Source of the DNA: Sphingobium sp. YR768
GTDB lineage: Bacteria; Pseudomonadota; Alphaproteobacteria; Sphingomonadales; Sphingomonadaceae
Assembly: GCF_900111125.1 (NCBI RefSeq)
Contig: NZ_FOGE01000003.1
Location: forward strand, 394,504 to 458,503
DNA length: 64,000 bases
Direction of reading: 5' to 3'
In this document: in pieces, positions 25,744-34,700 of the stretch
Position numbering within the stretch: the first letter of the stretch is position 1
Layout: each line of letters begins with the position of its first letter
Position numbers and translations under genes: made by a program
Notes under the pieces: model-generated
What the model was told of the DNA's origin: nothing
The model's database searches: none
Seen by the model: only the letters and a program-made list of their open reading frames with translations

Positions 25744-26544
25744 ATGGGACGTTTTTCGAAGATGCATGGTCTGGGCAACGACTTCGTCGTGATCGACGCG
25801 CGGGAAAGCGCGATCGACATGACGGAGGCGCGCGCCCGCGCCATTGCCGATCGCCATGCCGGGATCGGCTGCGACCAGTTGATCCTGATCGGGCAAAGCG
25901 ACGACGCGGACGTATCGATGCAGATCTTCAATGCCGACGGCAGCGAAGTGGAAGCCTGCGGCAACGCGACCCGCTGCGTCCCCCTGTTCGTCGGCCGCGA
26001 CGTGCTGATCCGCACCAAGGCGGGCCTGCTTGACGCCAAGTCCGTCGATGGCGGCGCCAGCGTCGACATGGGCGCGCCCCGCTTCGACTGGGACGCGATC
26101 CCGCTGGCCTACCCCATGGACACGCTGACCATGGGCGCCAGTTGGGAAGACCTGCCTGCCCCCGCCGCCGTCAATGTCGGCAACCCGCATGTGATCTTCT
26201 TCGTGGACGATCTGGACGGTGTGAACTTCGACCATCTCGGCCCGCTGATCGAGCATGATCCGCTCTTCCCTGCCCGCGTGAACGTGAACTTCGCGCAGGT
26301 CGTTGGCGACAATCATATCCGCCTTGTGGTCTGGGAACGCGGCGCTGGCCTCACCCGCGCCTGCGGCACGGGCGCCTGCGCCACCGCCGTCGCCGCCATC
26401 CGCCGCAAGCTGATGACCGGCCCCGTCACCGTCAGCCTGCCCGGCGGCGACCTCGTCATCGCATGGGCGCCCGGCGCCACCATCCAGATGACCGGCCCCG
26501 CCACCCATGTCTTCGACGGCGAGGCCGACTGGTCGCGTTTCTGA
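25744..26544 (+). CDS. dapF: Diaminopimelate epimerase
   Basis: A 266-residue epimerase that converts LL- to meso-diaminopimelate for lysine and peptidoglycan. The first half has FSKMHGLGNDFVVIDARESA and the catalytic cysteine in EACGNATRCVPLFV. The second catalytic cysteine lies in RACGTGACATAVAAIRRKL. NVGNPHVIFFVDDL is also conserved. It is the first gene of a run with mtaB (4 bases apart) and ftsY. Confidence 0.96.
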   Translation: MGRFSKMHGLGNDFVVIDARESAIDMTEARARAIADRHAGIGCDQLILIGQSDDADVSMQIFNADGSEVEACGNATRCVPLFVGRDVLIRTKAGLLDAKSVDGGASVDMGAPRFDWDAIPLAYPMDTLTMGASWEDLPAPAAVNVGNPHVIFFVDDLDGVNFDHLGPLIEHDPLFPARVNVNFAQVVGDNHIRLVVWERGAGLTRACGTGACATAVAAIRRKLMTGPVTVSLPGGDLVIAWAPGATIQMTGPATHVFDGEADWSRF

Positions 26545-26548
26545 GCCT

Positions 26549-27793
26549 ATGGCCGGCCCCGACATCATCACCATGGGCTGTCGCCTGAATATCGCCGAGA
26601 GCGAGGCGATCCGCGACATGGCGGCGGGGCAGGACGACCTGATCGTCGTCAATAGCTGCGCCGTGACCGCCGAAGCCGTGCGCCAGACCCGTCAGGCGAT
26701 CCGCCGCGTCAGGCGGGAACGACCCGACGCCCGCATCTTCGTCACCGGCTGCGCCGCCCAGACCGAACCCCAGACCTTCGCCGCCATGGCGGAGGTGGAC
26801 GGCGTGATCGGCAATCGGGAGAAGATGGAGGCGAGCGCCTTCGCACCCGTGGCGGAGAAGGTCCGTGTCTCCGACATCATGGCCGTGCGCGACACCGCGC
26901 CGCACATGGCCTCCGCCTTCGCCGACCATGCCCGCGCCTTCCTGGAGGTGCAAAATGGCTGCGATCATCGCTGCACCTTCTGCATCATCCCCTATGGCCG
27001 GGGGAACAGCCGCTCCGTTCCGGCGGGTGCCGTGATCGACAAGGCGAAAGAACTGGTCGACGCGGGCTATAAGGAAATCGTGCTGACCGGCGTGGACGTC
27101 ACCAGCTACGGTCCCGACCTCCCCGGCAGCCCGTCGCTCGGCCTGCTGATCGAACGCATCCTGAAGGGCGTGCCCGACCTCCCCCGGCTGCGCCTGTCCT
27201 CCATCGACAGCGTGGAAATCGATGAGCGCCTGTTCGACCTGATCGCCCACGAACCACGCATGATGCCGCATCTGCACCTGTCGTTGCAGGCGGGCGACGA
27301 CATGATCCTCAAGCGCATGAAGCGCCGCCATGGCCGCGCCGACGCCATTGCCATCGTGCAGCGCGTGAAGGCCGCCCGCCCCGACATCAGCATCGGCGCC
27401 GACATCATCGCCGGCTTCCCGACCGAAGACGACGCCATGTTTGCGGGCAGCCTCGCCCTGATCGACGAATGCGACATCGTCCACGGCCATATCTTCCCTT
27501 ATTCGCCGCGCACCGGCACGCCCGCCGCGCGCATGCCACAAGTCGATCGCGCCACGGTCAAGGCCCGCGCCGCCCGCCTGCGTGACGCCTGCGCCATCCG
27601 CCGCGACGGCTGGCTGCGCAGTCTGATCGGCACCAGCCAATCCGTGCTGGTCGAACGCAGCGGCATGACCGGCCACGCCGAAAATTTCGCCCCGGTGCGC
27701 TTCGCATCGGCACAAGCCCCCTCCTCCATCGTCCGCGCCACCATCACGGCGCTTGAGAATGGCGCCCTTATCGCGCAAGAGGCTCCGCAATGA
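26549..27793 (+). CDS. mtaB: tRNA (N6-threonylcarbamoyladenosine(37)-C2)-methylthiotransferase MtaB
   Basis: A 414-residue radical SAM methylthiotransferase. The N-terminal UPF0004 domain has its cluster cysteines in TMGCRLNIAESEAI, VVNSCAVTAEAVRQ and VTGCAAQTEPQTF. The radical SAM cluster is CDHRCTFCIIPYGRGNSRS. LSLQAGDDMILKRMKRRH is family-typical. It turns t6A37 into ms2t6A37. The start at ATG 26549 is just after the dapF stop; upstream readings overlap dapF. Its stop overlaps ftsY by 4 bases. Confidence 0.94.
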   Translation: MAGPDIITMGCRLNIAESEAIRDMAAGQDDLIVVNSCAVTAEAVRQTRQAIRRVRRERPDARIFVTGCAAQTEPQTFAAMAEVDGVIGNREKMEASAFAPVAEKVRVSDIMAVRDTAPHMASAFADHARAFLEVQNGCDHRCTFCIIPYGRGNSRSVPAGAVIDKAKELVDAGYKEIVLTGVDVTSYGPDLPGSPSLGLLIERILKGVPDLPRLRLSSIDSVEIDERLFDLIAHEPRMMPHLHLSLQAGDDMILKRMKRRHGRADAIAIVQRVKAARPDISIGADIIAGFPTEDDAMFAGSLALIDECDIVHGHIFPYSPRTGTPAARMPQVDRATVKARAARLRDACAIRRDGWLRSLIGTSQSVLVERSGMTGHAENFAPVRFASAQAPSSIVRATITALENGALIAQEAPQ

Positions 27794-28728
27794 CTGATAC
27801 CGGCACCAGCTGGCGCGACCGCCTCTTCGGCGGATTGAAGCGCACGTCCGACAAGCTCGGCGACAATCTCACCGGCCTTTTCACCAAGGCCGCGCTCGAC
27901 GCACAGACCCTCGACGAGATTGAGGAAGCGCTGATCATGTCCGACCTTGGCCCCGCCATGGCCGCGCGCGTGCGCGATCGGCTGGCCGAGGGGCGTTTCA
28001 ACAAGGAACTGACCGAGGACTATCTGCGCGAGATCATCGCGGAGGAGATCGAGAAGACGCTGGCCCCGGTGGCCCGCCCGCTGGAGATCGAAGCCTTCCC
28101 GCGCCCGCAGGTGATCCTGGTGATCGGCGTCAACGGCTCCGGCAAGACCACCACCATCGCCAAGCTGGCCAATAATTTCCTGGAACAGGATTATGGCGTG
28201 ATGCTGGCGGCGGGCGACACGTTCCGCGCGGCGGCCATCGGCCAGCTCAAGGTCTGGGCCGAACGGCTGGGCATCCCCATCGTCGCGGGCAAGGAAGGCG
28301 GCGACGCGGCCGGCATCGTGTTCGACGCGGTCAAACAGGCGACGCAAACCGGCATCGACGTGCTGATCGTCGACACCGCCGGCCGCCTCCAGAACAAGAC
28401 CGAACTGATGGACGAACTGGCCAAGGTGCGCCGGGTGCTGGGCCGATTGAACCCGGCCGCCCCGCATGACGTTGTGCTGGTTCTGGATGCCACCACGGGA
28501 CAGAATGCATTGAACCAGATCGAAGTCTTCAAGGAAACCGCGCAGGTCACGGGCCTCGTCATGACCAAGCTGGACGGTACGGCGCGCGGCGGCGTGCTGG
28601 TTGCGGCGGCGGAAAAGTTCCGCCTGCCCATCCATGCCATCGGCGTGGGCGAGAAGATCGAGGATCTGCGCCCCTTCGATCCGGGCGACATGGCCCGCGC
28701 CATCGCGGGGACAGCTTATGCGCGGTGA
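27790..28728 (+). CDS. ftsY: Signal recognition particle receptor FtsY
   Basis: A 312-residue SRP receptor with N and G domains and no long acidic A domain, which is usual in alphaproteobacteria. GTPase motifs are VIGVNGSGKTTTIAKLANNF (G1), LIVDTAGRLQNKTELMDELA (G3), VLDATTGQNALNQ and MTKLDGTARGGVLVAAAEKF. It docks Ffh-ribosome complexes at the membrane. The partner ffh is 5 kb upstream on the other strand. Confidence 0.97.
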   Translation: MTDTGTSWRDRLFGGLKRTSDKLGDNLTGLFTKAALDAQTLDEIEEALIMSDLGPAMAARVRDRLAEGRFNKELTEDYLREIIAEEIEKTLAPVARPLEIEAFPRPQVILVIGVNGSGKTTTIAKLANNFLEQDYGVMLAAGDTFRAAAIGQLKVWAERLGIPIVAGKEGGDAAGIVFDAVKQATQTGIDVLIVDTAGRLQNKTELMDELAKVRRVLGRLNPAAPHDVVLVLDATTGQNALNQIEVFKETAQVTGLVMTKLDGTARGGVLVAAAEKFRLPIHAIGVGEKIEDLRPFDPGDMARAIAGTAYAR

Positions 28729-28746
28729 TCGCTGAACATTCCACAC

Positions 28747-28824
28747 CCGTTCGTGCTGAGCCTGTCGAAGCACGCGCGCACCGCTTGACCTACTCGCGTC
28801 CTTCGACAAGCTCAGGACGAACGG
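28747..28824. repeat. REP-like palindrome family A, copy 4
   Basis: Left arm CCGTTCGTGCTGAGCCTGTC followed by GAAGCACGCG, right arm CCTTCGACAAGCTCAGGACG followed by AACGG. It fills the gap between ftsY and yciB. It ends 10 bases upstream of the yciB start and so contributes to that gene's leader. Confidence 0.9.
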
Positions 28825-28833
28825 AAGAAGCAA

Positions 28834-29481
28834 ATGGCTGAAAAGAAAAATTCCCATAACGGCACGCTCAGCCTGGCGCTCGATTTCGGGCCGCTGCTGA
28901 TTTTCTTCCTGACCTATAAAGGCGCTGGCTGGATCTGGGGATCGGGCAATCCGATCACCGCCATGACCTTTGGCACCGCCGCCTTCATGGCCGCGATCGT
29001 GATCGCCGTCATCATCTCCAAGGTGAAGCTGGGCCGCGTTTCGCCGATGCTCTGGCTTTCGGCGCTGCTGATCCTCTTCTTCGGCGGCCTGACCATCTAT
29101 TTCCATGATCAGAGCTTCATCCAGATCAAGCCGACGATCATCTACGCCTTCTTCGCGCTGATGCTGTTCGCTGGACTGCTACGTGGCAAGCCGCTGCTGC
29201 AATATCTGCTTCAGGCGGCCTATGATGGCCTGACCCATGAAGGCTGGATGAAATTGTCACGCAACTGGGCGCTCTTCTTCGTCGGCATGGCGATCGCCAA
29301 TGAAGCGATGCGCCGGTCGATGAGTTTCGACACCTGGCTGGCGGTCAAGGTCTGGGGCGTGACGATCGTGTCCGTCATCTTCGCCGGCGCCAATATCCCG
29401 ATGCTGATGCGCCATGGCCTGACGCTGGACGATGGCCTCGACAGCGACGAGGTGGGCGAAACCACCCCGCCGCAGGGTTAG
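28834..29481 (+). CDS. yciB: YciB/IspZ-family septation protein A
   Basis: A 215-residue inner-membrane protein with five to six helices. Family features are LALDFGPLLIFFLTYKGAGW at the N-terminus, LGRVSPMLWLSALLILFFGG, SFIQIKPTIIYAFFALMLFA and GWMKLSRNWALFFVGMAIAN. YciB acts in cell-envelope elongation/division. It follows the dapF-mtaB-ftsY run with a REP-like repeat in between. Confidence 0.94.
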   Translation: MAEKKNSHNGTLSLALDFGPLLIFFLTYKGAGWIWGSGNPITAMTFGTAAFMAAIVIAVIISKVKLGRVSPMLWLSALLILFFGGLTIYFHDQSFIQIKPTIIYAFFALMLFAGLLRGKPLLQYLLQAAYDGLTHEGWMKLSRNWALFFVGMAIANEAMRRSMSFDTWLAVKVWGVTIVSVIFAGANIPMLMRHGLTLDDGLDSDEVGETTPPQG

Positions 29482-29487
29482 GAATGG

Positions 29488-29901
29488 TCAGGTCGCGGGG
29501 GCCTGCACGACCGCATCAATGATGATGTCGCGCAGATGCCCGTTGCGATCCGGCCAGAGAATCGACGCCCCCACCCGCATCCCGATCAATGCCGCGCCGA
29601 TCGGGGTCAAAATCGAAATATGGCCCAGCGCAACATCGGCATGGCTGGGATAGACCAGCCGCACGCGCCGCGCGACGCCGTCCTTGGTATCGCGATAGGT
29701 GACGTCCGATCCAATGGTGACGACATCATCCGGCAATGCCTCCGGCGCGTACAGGCTGGCGCGGCCGACCTCTTCCAGCAGCAATTGGCATATATCGGGA
29801 AAGCGATCGCGCGCCGCCCAGGCCAGATCGGAAATTATATCGGCTTCTGATTCGACGAGATGGATGGGCGGAACGGCCGCCCACTTGTGATGCAGGGTCA
29901 T
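29488..29901 (-). CDS. rnk: Regulator of nucleoside diphosphate kinase (Rnk, GreA/GreB C-terminal type)
   Basis: A 137-residue protein with an N-terminal Rnk-type helical part (PPIHLVESEADIISDLAWAA) and a GreA/B-like C-terminal domain (VVTIGSDVTYRDTKDG, VYPSHADVALGHISILTPIG, AALIGMRVGASILW). Rnk binds RNA polymerase. The start at ATG 29901 (MTLHHKWAA) has AGGAAG 8 bases upstream and is preferred over 29934. It is convergent with yciB, stop to stop 6 bases apart. Confidence 0.85.
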   Translation of the reverse strand: MTLHHKWAAVPPIHLVESEADIISDLAWAARDRFPDICQLLLEEVGRASLYAPEALPDDVVTIGSDVTYRDTKDGVARRVRLVYPSHADVALGHISILTPIGAALIGMRVGASILWPDRNGHLRDIIIDAVVQAPAT

Positions 29902-30310
29902 GGAAAGGCTTCCTGATAGAGAGGCATGGCCCATGATGCGGGCCTTCTGACGTCAACGAAGCTGCCCCGGACCCTGCCGGCGGAGCGCCTGTCAGGTCCG
30001 GGGCGAATTGCCCGCGAGAAGCTGGCCCCCGTGATGACGGAAGCGCGGAAAGGCTGCACCATCCTGCATGCATCAATCCTGTTCGAGGAAGGAGAGGCTG
30101 TCAAGCAACCCCACCGACATCCCGCTTTAGGTTAGCTTTTGATACGATTTTCTGCGATCGTTTCGCAATAGGCACATATCTGTTTTCTTGGGCGTTGGGT
30201 GCGCATATGGGAAGCGACGGAGGCGTCCACGCCCCGCATGGACCATAGACTCAACCGGCCGCGCCAGCCTTGCGCACGGCCGCCCCATAACGAACCCGAG
30301 GAGTTCCGCC
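29902..30310. other. 409-base intergenic region upstream of rnk and sodB
   Basis: Divergent promoters of rnk (leftward) and sodB (rightward) must lie here. The segment 30120-30190 is clearly AT-richer (TTTTGATACGATTTTCTGCG and following), likely holding the sodB promoter. A short imperfect hairpin CCCCGGACC..GGTCCGGGG occurs at 29963-30003. The open reading frames here look random. No operator was recognised. Confidence 0.4.
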
Positions 30311-30925
30311 ATGGCCTTTGTTCTGCCCGATCTTCCCTACGCCAAGGACGCCTTTGGCGACATCCTGTCGGTCGAAACCTTCGACTTCCACCATGGCAAG
30401 CATCACAATGCCTATGTCGTGAAGGCCAATGAGCTGGTCGCCGCCGACGAAAGCCTTCAGGGCAAGTCGCTGGTGGAACTGATCAAGTCGTCCAAGGGCG
30501 GCCTGTTCAACCAGGTCGGCCAGATCTGGAACCACACCTTCTACTGGAACTCGCTGTCGCCGGTGAAGACCGCCCCGACCGGCGAACTGCTCGCCAAGAT
30601 CGAAGAAGCCTTCGGTTCGGTGGACGCGCTGATCGAAAAGCTCAAGGCAGAGGCCGTCGGCCACTTCGCCAGCGGCTGGGCCGCGCTGATCCTGAAGGAC
30701 GGCAAGCTGGAAGTGACCAGCTATCATGACGCCGACACCCCCGTCGCGCATGACGGTCACGCCCCGCTGCTGATCCTCGATGTGTGGGAACATGCTTACT
30801 ATATCGACTATCGCAACCTGCGCCCGGCCTATGCCGAAAAGCTGCTGAAGGAAGCGATCAACTGGGACTTCGCTGCCCTGAACCTGGACGGCGAAGGCGC
30901 CAGCCGCGCCGACCAGCCGGCCTGA
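30311..30925 (+). CDS. sodB: Superoxide dismutase, Fe/Mn type
   Basis: A 204-residue cytoplasmic enzyme that dismutates superoxide. Metal ligands are expected at H27 (FDFHHGKHHNAYV), the His in IWNHTFYWNSLSP, and Asp/His in ILDVWEHAYYIDYRN; all are present. The GG pair in SSKGGLFNQVGQIW and the HFASGWA run suggest the iron type. The start at ATG 30311 matches the family N-terminus (MAFVLPDLPYAKDAF). A hairpin terminator follows. Confidence 0.96.
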   Translation: MAFVLPDLPYAKDAFGDILSVETFDFHHGKHHNAYVVKANELVAADESLQGKSLVELIKSSKGGLFNQVGQIWNHTFYWNSLSPVKTAPTGELLAKIEEAFGSVDALIEKLKAEAVGHFASGWAALILKDGKLEVTSYHDADTPVAHDGHAPLLILDVWEHAYYIDYRNLRPAYAEKLLKEAINWDFAALNLDGEGASRADQPA

Positions 30926-30931
30926 CAGAGC

Positions 30932-30958
30932 GACGGGCCGGCATAGGACCGGCCCGTC
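30932..30958 (+). terminator. Hairpin terminator after sodB
   Basis: GACGGGCCGG-CATAGGA-CCGGCCCGTC, a perfect 10-bp stem 6 bases after the sodB stop. The downstream tract is only weakly T-rich (CCGCCCTTCTC), so termination may be partial. Confidence 0.7.
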
Positions 30959-31031
30959 CGCCCTTCTCATAAAGACTTTCTTAAGCCGCACGCCGCATCA
31001 TCGCCGCTCCGACAGGACGGAGAGCCAGGCG

Positions 31032-31466
31032 ATGGACATTGGCGAACTGCGACGGCAACATGCGGAAATCGGGCGAACGGCCGAACGGCTCGCCGATCTG
31101 ACCGCCAGACAGGATCGTCCCGAAAGCGTGGGCGCTGTGCGCTGGCAACTTGCGCGCCTGCTGATGACCCATCTGGCCCTTGAGGATCGCATCCTCTATC
31201 CCGGCCTGCTTCAGGCCATCGATGCGGACGTCCGGGCCGCCACCACCACATTGCAACTGGAAACAGGCATGCTGGCGGAGCGCTTCTCCCTCTATATGAC
31301 AAGCTGGAGCGACGATCGCATCGCCCGCGAATGGGCCAGTTTCTGCGGGGATACGGATCGCGTGCTCAGCGCCCTGCGCAACCGGATCGACCGGGAGGAA
31401 GACACGCTCTACCCCCTTGCCGAACAACTCAAACCCGACGCCCGGCGCATCAGCCGATCCGCCTGA
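31032..31466 (+). CDS. Hemerythrin-like HHE domain protein
   Basis: A 144-residue all-helical protein. Metal-ligand candidates follow the HHE pattern: H10 in LRRQHAEIGR, H47-x3-E in MTHLALEDRILYPGL, and acidic residues near the end (DREEDTLYPLAEQL). The second-half histidines of a canonical hemerythrin are not obvious, so metal binding may be altered. It converges on the chemoreceptor gene (4 bases apart). A role in oxygen, NO or iron handling is possible but not shown. Confidence 0.72.
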   Translation: MDIGELRRQHAEIGRTAERLADLTARQDRPESVGAVRWQLARLLMTHLALEDRILYPGLLQAIDADVRAATTTLQLETGMLAERFSLYMTSWSDDRIAREWASFCGDTDRVLSALRNRIDREEDTLYPLAEQLKPDARRISRSA

Positions 31467-31469
31467 CTC

Positions 31470-33005
31470 TCAGGCCGCTTCCAGTTGCGCGACGAACAGG
31501 TCGGCGGCGCGTTGCAATTCCTGTGCCGTGCGCGACAGGCCCGACGCCGCACTGGACACGCGACTGGACAGGGTCTCATTGTCCCGCGCGACATCCGCCA
31601 CATCTTCCATCTGTCGCGTCATGACGGCGGCATCGCGTGCCGTATCCCGCGCCGACTGACCGATAGCCGCGGTTGCATCCCGCTGATCGGCAACCGCGCT
31701 CTGGATCGCATCGGCTGCCTCGGCAAGCTGCTGGACAGCACTTGCGACGTCCGACAGCGCATTCTGCGCCACCCCTGCCCCCTGCTGCGCTGACGAAGCC
31801 AAAGCCTGAATTTCTCCGGTCGCATTGGCCGCCTGTCCCGCCAGTTGCTTCACTTCCCCCGCAACCACGGCAAAGCCGCGTCCAACCTCTCCTGCTCGCG
31901 CAGCCTCGATCGTGGCGTTGAGCGCCAGCAGGTTGGTCCGTGCGGCGATCTGGGTAATCGAATCGGCAAAGCCGGTGATCGACGTCGTGCGCCCTTCCAT
32001 GTCCCGCATCGCCTGATGGCCCGTAGTCGACATGCGCTGCGCCTCTCCGCCCAGCGTCGCCTGCTGATGGGCGGCGGCGGCGATAGCGGAAATGGATTCG
32101 GACAATTGCTCGATCCGCTGCGCCAGCATGGTCGCATTCGCGGATGATTGCCCGGCAATGGCGACCGTTTCCTCGGTCCCGACGCTGGCTCGCTGCGCCA
32201 GTTGATTGAGTTCCCGCGCGGAATCGTCCAGCTCCCGGCTCGCAGCCCCGACCGCACCGACGATCTCGGCCATCGACTGGCGGAAATCGCGCGCCAGCGC
32301 CAGAGTCGCGGCCTGCCGCTCCGCCGCCATGCGCGCCCTTTCGGCATCCTGTTGCTGGCGTAGCTGAGCCGCACGGGCATCGGCATCCCGACTGGCCGTC
32401 ATTGCCGTCTCTGCTGCGGTCCGCCCCTGTTCGGCCTGCTCCGCCAGTCGACCCGACTGGGTGACATGGTCATCAAGCGCCAGCAGCAACGTGCGTAGCT
32501 GATAAGTCAGGTAGCAAAGGACAGCCGCTTCCGCGACCACCGCCACGCCATGAATCGCCACTCGCCCAACATTCGCACTGTCCGGAAAGACCCAGCCCGG
32601 CGCCACGAAATTCAGCAGCAGATGGTGAAGCGCCGTCAGCCCGGCGCCCAACAGGATCGGTCGCCAGTCATAAAGCAGCGCCAGCCCTGCCAGCGCCACG
32701 AAGAAGAACATATGCCCGTCCATCTGCAAATGATGGTCGGACAGAAGATAGAGGCCTATCGCCGGTTGGGCCGCAGCCAGCATGCCCATCGCCAGCCGCA
32801 CGTCCAGATCACGGCGATGATAGAGAACTTGTATCGTCGGCAATATGTTGATCAGCGCGGACAGCATGAAGGCGCGCCCGACATGGGCGACGCCCAGCGA
32901 CAGTCCGCCAATCCCCAATGTCATCGTCCACAGCCAGTTGGCGCACAGCAGGATTTGCAGTCCCTGCAACCGCAACCGGTCCAGACTTTTCGCCGCGTTC
33001 ATCAT
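31470..33005 (-). CDS. Methyl-accepting chemotaxis protein with polytopic membrane sensor
   Basis: A 511-residue chemoreceptor. The first ~190 residues form about six membrane helices with no periplasmic ligand domain. They hold clustered histidines ([29 protein letters not shown]). There is no clear HAMP domain. A long coiled coil follows with the invariant signalling tip [20 protein letters not shown]. The frame extends upstream, but ATG 33005 overlaps the stop of the preceding small gene by 4 bases and starts [13 protein letters not shown]. It likely signals through CheA/CheW encoded at 38-41 kb. Confidence 0.9.
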   Translation of the reverse strand: MMNAAKSLDRLRLQGLQILLCANWLWTMTLGIGGLSLGVAHVGRAFMLSALINILPTIQVLYHRRDLDVRLAMGMLAAAQPAIGLYLLSDHHLQMDGHMFFFVALAGLALLYDWRPILLGAGLTALHHLLLNFVAPGWVFPDSANVGRVAIHGVAVVAEAAVLCYLTYQLRTLLLALDDHVTQSGRLAEQAEQGRTAAETAMTASRDADARAAQLRQQQDAERARMAAERQAATLALARDFRQSMAEIVGAVGAASRELDDSARELNQLAQRASVGTEETVAIAGQSSANATMLAQRIEQLSESISAIAAAAHQQATLGGEAQRMSTTGHQAMRDMEGRTTSITGFADSITQIAARTNLLALNATIEAARAGEVGRGFAVVAGEVKQLAGQAANATGEIQALASSAQQGAGVAQNALSDVASAVQQLAEAADAIQSAVADQRDATAAIGQSARDTARDAAVMTRQMEDVADVARDNETLSSRVSSAASGLSRTAQELQRAADLFVAQLEAA

Positions 33006-33313
33006 GCCAGCCCCGCACAGCCACCGGCCTGCGCCGAAAGCAGCAAAATGCCGCGCTGCAACAGCGGACGAGCGAGGGCAGCCCTCTCCCCATCCACCAG
33101 CAATGATCCTTTCCACGGTCCGGCCGACACCAGCCGCGCCCCATGCGCGATCGCCACCGGGGCGAGCGAAGCGCGCGCCTGATCCGTCATCGGCACCAGC
33201 AGAATACGCCCCTGCGTCGGCGGCGCGGCATAGAGAAACGCCAGACCGAACACGATCAGCGCACATTGTCCGACAAGGGGCAGGCTTCGCCAGGAGGACG
33301 CACGATAAGTCAT
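33002..33313 (-). CDS. Small hypothetical protein with one membrane helix
   Basis: A 103-residue protein with one hydrophobic segment ([20 protein letters not shown]), then a ~70-residue soluble part ([40 protein letters not shown]) probably outside the cytoplasm. No family recognised. It is coupled to the chemoreceptor by a 4-base overlap, so the two may act together. Confidence 0.6.
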   Translation of the reverse strand: MTYRASSWRSLPLVGQCALIVFGLAFLYAAPPTQGRILLVPMTDQARASLAPVAIAHGARLVSAGPWKGSLLVDGERAALARPLLQRGILLLSAQAGGCAGLA

Positions 33314-33347
33314 TGCGCCCGTTTAAGAAGCATTGGTAAGGATAGAA

Positions 33348-33683
33348 TTAAGGATCGAACTGATTGAGGTGCAGCGCCTGCGCCAGCTCATCCAGATCGG
33401 CACCGGGACGCACCAGCAGCCATTCCTTGCTGTCCGCGCCATCGACCACCGTCACCGCGCCGCGCGGGCAGACGCCCAGACAATTGACCTCGACGATCCC
33501 GGCGTCCGCCTTGCGGCCCTTCTTGAGCGACAGATGCTTGCGCAACGCCTTGGCCAGCCGCTCATCGCCATCCGGACCAAAGCCCCCATCCAGCTTCTTT
33601 GAGCATTTGCGGCATATCAGAACCACATTGCGCCAGTTGGTCCGGACATGGTCCTTCAATCTGTGGCGCCTCGCGGCTTCCAT
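33348..33683 (-). CDS. Thioredoxin-like [2Fe-2S] ferredoxin-like protein
   Basis: A 111-residue protein with the cysteine pattern of thioredoxin-fold ferredoxins: VVLICRKCSKKL near the N-terminus and VEVNCLGVCPRGAVTVVDG in the middle, four cysteines suitable for one [2Fe-2S] cluster. The start at ATG 33683 overlaps the upstream J-domain gene by 28 bases; no later start was found that would avoid this. Electron partner unknown. Confidence 0.82.
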   Translation of the reverse strand: MEAARRHRLKDHVRTNWRNVVLICRKCSKKLDGGFGPDGDERLAKALRKHLSLKKGRKADAGIVEVNCLGVCPRGAVTVVDGADSKEWLLVRPGADLDELAQALHLNQFDP

Positions 33684-34204
33684 GTCCGCCGCTCTTCCGC
33701 CGTGCGCAACACCTCATAGGCCGCCTGGATCGTCTGGAAACGCACGGCTGCGTCCGCATCGCCCGGCTTCACATCGGGATGATATTCCTTGGCAAGGCGG
33801 CGCCAGCTCTTCTTCACCGCCTCGAAATCGGCATCATCCTCCAGTTCCAGGGCCTGAAGCGCATGCATTTCGTCACGGGACCGGCTGCCGTCACCCGGAC
33901 CGCCCCAGCCATGATAAGCGCTGGACTGGAAACCACCGGCGTCCCGTCGCTCGGCATGTTCGCGCTGCTCCCGCTCTTCGCGGTCCAGCCCCTGAAAATA
34001 GTCCCAGTTGCGGTTATATTCGCCCGCATGGTCGCTACAAAAATACCAGCGTTCGCGGCTGTTGGGCGATTTGGGCGCGGGGCAGTCGCCCGGCTTGTCG
34101 CACCCATGGCGGTCGCACAGACGCACCTGCTGCGCCTCACGCGATGCACCATAGGCACGCCAGCGGGGAAATCCCCAGTCATTGGATCGGCTCTGTCTTG
34201 CCAT
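33656..34204 (-). CDS. J-domain (DnaJ-like) molecular chaperone protein
   Basis: A 182-residue protein with the J domain at its C-terminus: DFEAVKKSWRRLAKEYHPDV contains the HPD motif that stimulates DnaK ATPase. The first half has possible zinc residues (RLCDRHGCDKPGDCPAPK, RWYFCSDHAGEYN). This arrangement, zinc-like region first and J domain last, is seen in alphaproteobacterial proteins of unknown client. The start at ATG 34204 excludes an upstream extension that would run into rnpB. Confidence 0.87.
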   Translation of the reverse strand: MARQSRSNDWGFPRWRAYGASREAQQVRLCDRHGCDKPGDCPAPKSPNSRERWYFCSDHAGEYNRNWDYFQGLDREEREQREHAERRDAGGFQSSAYHGWGGPGDGSRSRDEMHALQALELEDDADFEAVKKSWRRLAKEYHPDVKPGDADAAVRFQTIQAAYEVLRTAEERRTWKPRGATD

Positions 34205-34270
34205 CCGACCAGAATAGGGTTTCGGGCGCGAAAACGCCACCCCACTGCACCGCAGCATGTCGGAAAATTC

Positions 34271-34672
34271 GCCAGAGGGCCTGTAAGCCGGGTTCTGTCC
34301 ACCCCTTTCAGGGATAGGCGACCATTCCTCTAGGGAACGGATTGCTCCGTTCCTCAAGCAACCAACCCGGGCGATCTCAGTCGAAACAGACCTAGCAACC
34401 TTGCGATTGCGCGCCGCCCCTATTCGGTCTTGCTCCCGGTGGGGTTTACCGTGCCGCCTTGCGTTGCCGCAGACGCGGTGCGCTCTTACCGCACCCTTTC
34501 AATTTCACCCGACCGAAGTCTTAGGGCCGAAGCCCTGGGCGACCTGCTTTCTGTTGCACTGTCCCTTGGATCACTCCAGCCGGTCGTTAACCGGCACCGT
34601 CATTTCGTGGAGCCCGGACTTTCCTCGCCGTGGAAGTTACCCGCCACGCCGCGGCCGCCCGGCCCTCTGGCG
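34271..34672 (-). ncRNA. rnpB: RNase P RNA (class A)
   Basis: About 400 bases on the minus strand read as bacterial RNase P RNA. The 5' part has GAGGAAAGTCCGGGCTCCAC. The middle has AGTGCAACAGAAAGCAGGTC and GGTAAACCCCACCGGGAGC. The 3' part has AGACAGAACCCGGCTTACAG-like sequence (GACAGAACCCGGCTTACAGG). The two ends, GCCAGAGGGCC and GGCCCTCTGGC, pair as helix P1. It processes the 5' ends of pre-tRNAs. The exact ends are set by P1. Confidence 0.97.
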
Positions 34673-34700
34673 AAACGCGCCCTTAGACCGATTCGGCGCG

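Noticed and set aside
25545..26069. 174-codon minus-strand frame that could supply a HigB toxin
   Set aside because: It is antisense to dapF and ends in repeat-derived peptide (ASTGSARTD). No RelE/HigB motif.
26456..29106. Long minus-strand open frames opposite dapF, mtaB and ftsY
   Set aside because: Shadows of three well-recognised genes. No start signals or family motifs.
29926..30135. 69-codon plus-strand open frame upstream of sodB
   Set aside because: No ribosome site, no recognisable motif, and it overlaps the rnk leader. It probably arises by chance.
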